NCBI RefSeq assembly: GCF_000208865.1
Contig: NC_018397.1
Span: 3,873,748-3,937,747 of the forward strand
From: Neospora caninum Liverpool
Lineage: Eukaryota; Apicomplexa; Conoidasida; Eucoccidiorida; Sarcocystidae
DNA: 64,000 nt
Direction of reading: 5' to 3'
Position 1 is the stretch's first letter. Each line of letters starts with the position of its first letter. A program made the translations under genes and the position numbers. Of the stretch, positions 59,099 to 64,000 are shown piece by piece. Below the pieces are notes generated by a model. That model was not told where the DNA came from. It did no database searches and was given only the letters and a program-made list of their open reading frames with translations.

Positions 59099-62000
59099 CT
59101 AGCGGCGGGGGGCGCGAGGAGCCAGATCGGAGACAAGGTAGACATGGAGAGCGACGAAGAGGGACAAGAGGCCCACGGCGGACGAGCAGACGAGAAGCAT
59201 CAGCGGGAGAAACTCGAAGCGTTTGGCTAACGCATGCGCTGCAAACAGGATGCGATAAAAATAGGGGAAATTGTGATGCCACTGCCGTAAGATGTGATGG
59301 AGAACTGGACTGTTCGCATTCCAGAAATGCTCTTCGATCGATTCATCCTTGTTCTCCAAGTGCTCTTCATTTGGAGCCCTTGGCTCTGTCTGCCGATCCG
59401 TGTCTCGTTCGCCCTCTCCCTCGATTCCCCCGGAAGACACAGAAGGAAAATGTGGGGGCGAAGCCACGATTGCAGCCAGGAGATCCCTTGCGTAGTGCCG
59501 CTGTTTCTGCTCTTCCGCTTTGGTGGCGCTGTGGAAGTGAAGAAGCAGAGAGAGGACCCGACGAGAGGCGAGCGTAGGCGGAGATGTGCGCTTCCTATCG
59601 ACGACGGTGCGGGCGTCTTCCCCCCGGAAATCGGACCCTGAAGCGAAAGTGGAGGGCGAGGAAGGAAGAGGAGACGTGCGTCCCGCGGACAGTGCAGGAG
59701 CAGCACCCCTTGGTGACAGGGTTAGCGTCGCTGGCGTCTCCGCTGCATGCGCCACCCAAGAGGTTTCGGTCTTGTAGAGCTTCAGAAGAAGCACGTTTGG
59801 AACGAGATCAGACTGAAGAGTATACAGCAGCGCTACCCCGGAGAGGGACAGTGCAAGAAAAAGCAGATACGACCTGAGACATCTCCGTATGTGAACCGGG
59901 CGGATCCCGATGGAGAGCGCGTCCACACAGGCGGCTTCCAGAGAGGCGACGATAGCGGGGCACGAATGCGGAGAGCAAGAGGAAAGAGATGGAGAGGAAG
60001 AACAAGGAGACAACGGAGACGGGACACTCTCCTCGCTATCGCATTTGGCTCCGCAGCATGGAGAGGAGGAAGAAGCTGGTGTCTGGAGAAAGACGACTTG
60101 CTGTCGTACCCGGCCCCTCCGATCCTTCGCGAGCGCGAGGAAGATACAGAGAGCCTCCATAAGTGTAGAAAAGAGGAAGAGAGTGAGTTTCAGCGGCGTC
60201 TCTGGCGTTCAGGAGGGAAGCAACCCACACACAGAGAAAAAGAAAAAAGCATCCGTGCGGAAGAAGTAGAAACGGAATAAGGAGCACACGCGGAGAGCGA
60301 AAGGACTTCGATCGCCGGCACACGTTTCTGCAGATGAACAAACTATGGAAAGTATGGGTGTGAATGCCTGTCTGCTTCCTCTGTCTCCAGTATGATTGGG
60401 TAAGGGAGACGGGAAGCTCACACAGTGGCACATTCGGACTCACACCGAGGGGAGGCTGCATGCACTCTGGAGCGACCAGATTACGCGAAAAAGAGACGCA
60501 GCTAGGTCCGGTTCTGGACAGTCTCCAGAGAAAAAAAACGAACAGAAAGACAGACTCGAGCAGAAAGAGAGGACACGACGAAGCCGAGACGAGCACGAAC
60601 GCAACCCGAGGCACGAAGCTGAGAGCGAGATACGATACGCTGCCGAGACTTCAGTTGAGGGGCTCGCGTCGGCAGGCGGCGACCAGGACCGGCGTGAGGA
60701 AAAGCCCAAGAGGAAGACAAACGGAAACCGCAACTAAGGGGAAGCGTCCACGCCAAAGTAGACGAGAAACAGGACGCAGGAAATCGTACAGAGACATCGA
60801 AACACGCAAAGGACAGCATCGAACAGCCCAGAGTGAACAGCGAAAGTCCAGGCATTACAGCGACACGCCGCTGAGACGAAAGGCAACGGAGAACGCGAAG
60901 AAGGCCAACGCCTGGAGAGAGAAGAGATGACGGACTCACCGTGCGGCCGCGGGAGAAGCGGGAGAATAGCGAGGTTGCCCAGGGTGTTTAGGAAAAAAGA
61001 GGAAACGAGGAGAAACGGGTCCAGGATTGTCCACGCCGCGACGCTGGAGTGAACAGAAGGAGACACACAAACCGCGTGAGCAGCGGGGGAACCAGAGGGA
61101 ACCCAACGAGACACGAATGGACAGGACGCATGCGAAGAAAAGAACAAGCGACATGCCGCCGTTTGAAAGGAGAGATTCAAAATCCTCTGCGCCGGTGTAT
61201 TGTCTTGCAACAGGCACTCGCAGAGAAAACGAGGAAGATCGACGGAGAGGGAACACGAGAGACGAGAAGACTGAAGAGAGGAGAGAAGAAGCAATTGGGC
61301 ATGCCGATCCCACCCTTTAATTCTGCCTGAGGGCACTTCACGTTCGCGCGCTCGACTGCATGACACAGATCGCGACTCTGTCTTAGATAGCTGGCGTTTG
61401 CCTTGGTTCTCAGTGCCTCGAAATTCTAAAGCTACGCAGTTCGCACACTAGCCGCTAACATGCACCCGCAAACGGGAAAGGCACACGAAGCGTCAACTCT
61501 CTTTTCCGACGCAACAATGCTTCCGTCGACTCTCTCTCGTCGATACAGATTTCCGGCACAAATAGGTATCCTTCTCGCTAGCCACGCACCAAGTGCTCCC
61601 GCCTACATACCTGGTCATCTCTTTGCGTAAAGATATCTGTCTATACCGATATCGATATACAAACATATCCTTATATAGGGATCTACGGCACCTTACGCTG
61701 AGGGTGTCGTTCTTCACTGTGTGTCTCTGGAATGATCCAGATTCATTTTTCTGCCTATCGATATATGCATCTCTTCATTTCCCCCTCGCTGCACAGTCTC
61801 CCGACGCGCCCTCTCCCCGAAGAAAAGCATCGCCGTTTCGAGGAACCCGAGGGGTTTTATTTGTCGCCTGCTCTCGTGGTTGTCCAGCTTTCTTGCTGGG
61901 AGCTAAGCTGCCTTTCTCGCTAACGCGTCTCTCGCGTCGCGCTGTCATTTCCTTTTCCCTCTTCTCTCTCAGTTTCGTGCTCTCTCTGTTCTTGCTGACC

Positions 62001-62305
62001 CGAGAGGCACCGTGACGAGCAAAATCGCCTTCTCATGGACATGCCAGCCGGAGGCGAAGGAAACGGAGGCGCCGAGGGCGACATAGACGGGGAACAGTCG
62101 CCTTGAGGGAAATTTCCAGATCGTGAAGAGGAGGGGCTAGAAACAGGAGAAACGCGTGAGAGTTGAAGCGCAAAGGAACGGTGCGTGGCGATATAGACGG
62201 CAGGGCGTGCGCAGCGACTTCGCAGCTAACCACCGGCATCCTAACAGGAACAGGAGCCCGTTCACGGCTCGGGGACGACAAATGGAATCACACATTGACC
62301 TCGCT

Positions 62306-62339
<34 letters not shown>

Positions 62340-64000
62340 GCAGGCGCCTGCTGGAATGCTCCTGCAGCTACAAACATATACGCAGGCGGAAACAGATTGG
62401 TATATTCCTAGATGCCTTCAGGGGTTTAGGCTACAGACTTACACACCTGTGCGCAGAGAGCTGAGAGCAGAGAGAAACGGAGGCGACTCGGATCATACAT
62501 ACCTATGTATATATATATATATATAGATGGAGCAGATGCATCGACAGCGTGGATTGGTCAGTGCAGATGCAGACGTCGAGAAAGGGGAGACCCACGAGGA
62601 GACTGCGCCCTCACCGTGTAAAGGAGAAGCGTGACGAGGCCGGCAGCAAGGGGCGAAATGTTTGGCAAGACTCGAAAAGGAGTCACCGTCGCTGGTCCTG
62701 ACGAAGCAGCGGGAAGAGGAAAAGGCGGGAAGGTGAGATATTTCCGAAGACGCGAGCAAGCATTGCGCGCGAGCCCCGAACGTTCCAAAAGCTTCAAAGC
62801 GCGTCGTGCAAGCTCCGCGGACTCCCTGCAAGATCGCGCGGACCTTCCTAGCCACTGAGTAGTGCCTCTCGGTACACCGCTCCACGTGCACAGGTAAGTG
62901 TGGGCGTGGCGAGCAGAGGCTTCGTTGCCGCTCGCACCCTGTTCCGAAAGGTCGGCTGTCTCTAGCCGCGAAGAGAAAAGATGAAATGAAATAAGAGGTG
63001 AAAGACCGGAGCCGGACACAAAACCGCAGCCGACCGAGGCGTGGAAAACGAAGAGCCAAGAAGGCCACGCGAGGAAAGAAGCAAAACGAACGAGACCAAA
63101 AAGAGTGAACCGGGCGCCGGCCGCGGGGCGCTTCGCGATGGTCCGGGTCACTCGCGCATCAATCGCGCCTAAACAGACGCTGGCAACGCACCTTCTCCGA
63201 CGGAAGGAGTGGCGAAACTCCAACCGAGGGCGCGCCCACCTGAAGACAAAAAAGCAGATGCGGAGTTCGAACAAGCCGGACAGCGGCACCTGGCGTCCCA
63301 CACAGGCCGGGAGTAGACAAAGGCCAGGCCACCGCCAGGACGGGGCTCTGGAACAGGCGACACGGCGAAGACGCGGAGAAACGAGGCAAGGAAGCGCAAC
63401 AGTGAGGAGCAAACAGTCCGACCCCTGTAACAGATGAAGAGCAAACCCGATTTGTGAACGGCTCCTGCGTCACCGTTGCGGCCTCAACGTTCCGCCTCGC
63501 GTCCCCCCGTCTCTCTTCCCGTTTCTGGCACAGCGCATGCGCGTGTGTGTCTCCCTCTTTTCGGTGCGATCTGTAACCTGCCGCATGCTTTCCTCCCCGG
63601 GCTTCTCTTCGTCTGGACGTTGCTTGTGCTCCCAAGTTTCGAGTGTTTCGCCAGACCGCGCTTCCTGTCTCCTCGCGGTTCATCCCCCGGCTCCCTTGTC
63701 GACGCTCGCGCCGCGCCTACCAAGAAACAGAACGCGGTCCGCCGCTGCGTAGAGCGCCCACAGACCGGCGGCCCACTGCGCATGCAACAAGCCTCTGCCG
63801 AAGGGGAACAGGCGCCCGATCATGGCCGTCGTCTGCCCTGAGGGAAAACAGAAAGAGTAATGTAGTTCTCTCTCCCTCGCTGTATCTCGCGATCTCTCCC
63901 GTTTTCTCCCTCTCTCTAGACCTCTATTTCTCCCTCTGTATGGGCACCTTCGCGTAGTTCTTTACTCTGCTTGGCAGTTACCTGTGGCGACGAAGGGAGA
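59099..64000 (-). CDS. ALG8: Dolichyl-P-Glc glucosyltransferase ALG8, C-terminal part; 5' end beyond the right edge
   Basis: Multi-pass ER enzyme of the ALG6/ALG8 family that adds the second glucose to the dolichol-linked N-glycan precursor from dolichyl-phosphate glucose. Seven exons in phase: 64000..63982 (partial), 63837..63721, 63239..63192, 62697..62615, 62136..62000, 61043..60940 and 60201..59099, 537 codons with the stop. Family motifs in order: SPFVATGQ, RLFPFGRGLLHAQWA..LWALY, VLPNISPLAAGL, GWHVHEKAILLVTVPLG and FFLNTLGNLAILPLL. GWHVHEK and RLFPFxRGL favour ALG8 over ALG6. At least six hydrophobic segments are visible, the last near the C-terminus (LPLMLLVCSSAVGLLSLFV). The final exon is unusually long, with Ser/Pro-rich inserts between the last membrane segments. 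The 62000 donor is GTCAGC, a poor match to consensus, but phase and homology support it. Toxoplasma is reported to make truncated precursors (Man5 core with glucose), so the acceptor there would be shorter than in yeast. Confidence 0.88.
62308..62336. repeat. AT microsatellite in an ALG8 intron
   Basis: An (AT)n run of about 28 bp in the intron between exons 62697..62615 and 62136..62000. Confidence 0.92.
62508..62525. repeat. Second AT microsatellite in the same ALG8 intron
   Basis: An (AT)n run of about 18 bp, roughly 170 bp from the first. Confidence 0.9.

Noticed and set aside
62558..63412. Minus-strand frame of 284 codons inside ALG8
   Set aside because: Only two short parts of it are real exons (63239..63192 in another frame and 62697..62615); the rest is intron that happens to be open.
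1..64000. CRISPR arrays, insertion sequences, operons, restriction or phage-defence systems
   Set aside because: No direct-repeat array with spacers, no transposase motifs and no polycistronic prokaryotic gene arrangement. The sequence is intron-rich eukaryotic DNA.

Overview
This is a nuclear chromosome segment from a coccidian apicomplexan, most likely Toxoplasma gondii or a close relative (Hammondia, Neospora). I infer this from composition and gene style. Base composition is balanced. Genes are widely spaced and broken by GT..AG introns of about 100-1000 bp. Proteins carry long Ser/Pro/Gln/Glu-rich inserts, there are short AT microsatellites, and TGCATGC elements sit between divergent genes. 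Nothing prokaryotic, viral, plasmid, CRISPR or IS-like is visible. I could not run a search, so the species call is an inference.

Layout. Positions 1-2382 (minus) hold the 5' part of a large gene of unknown function that runs off the left edge. An orphan gene with an acidic N-terminal half lies at 5124-6356 (minus). From about 7 to 20 kb there is no long reading frame. The minus strand there carries a type II membrane protein gene beginning at 19798 and a striking series of very short acceptor-donor pairs that look like micro-exons. From 20 to 37 kb is a sparse zone of small, lineage-specific, often secreted or membrane-anchored candidates. The best are at 24004-24888 and 25423-26259 (plus) and 28158-29378 (minus). 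A three-exon gene for a 1326-residue orphan protein lies at 39769-44213 (minus).

The right third is the conserved part, and here gene models could be built exon by exon with matching phases and family motifs. It holds a six-exon mitochondrial carrier (47607-51179, minus), a small four-exon charged, helical protein transcribed divergently from it (52155-52990, plus), the TRAPP subunit TRAPPC2L (54847-56875, plus, five exons) and, convergent with it, the ER glucosyltransferase ALG8 (59099 to beyond 64000, minus, seven exons seen).

The genes do not form a pathway. TRAPPC2L (ER-Golgi vesicle tethering) and ALG8 (N-glycan precursor assembly in the ER) both serve the secretory route, but neighbours in such genomes are usually unrelated. 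I found no convincing new multi-gene system. The most unusual signals are the micro-exon series at 9-17 kb, an exact three-copy 50-bp repeat abutting a TRAPPC2L splice acceptor, and the cluster of orphan secreted-type genes at 24-30 kb.
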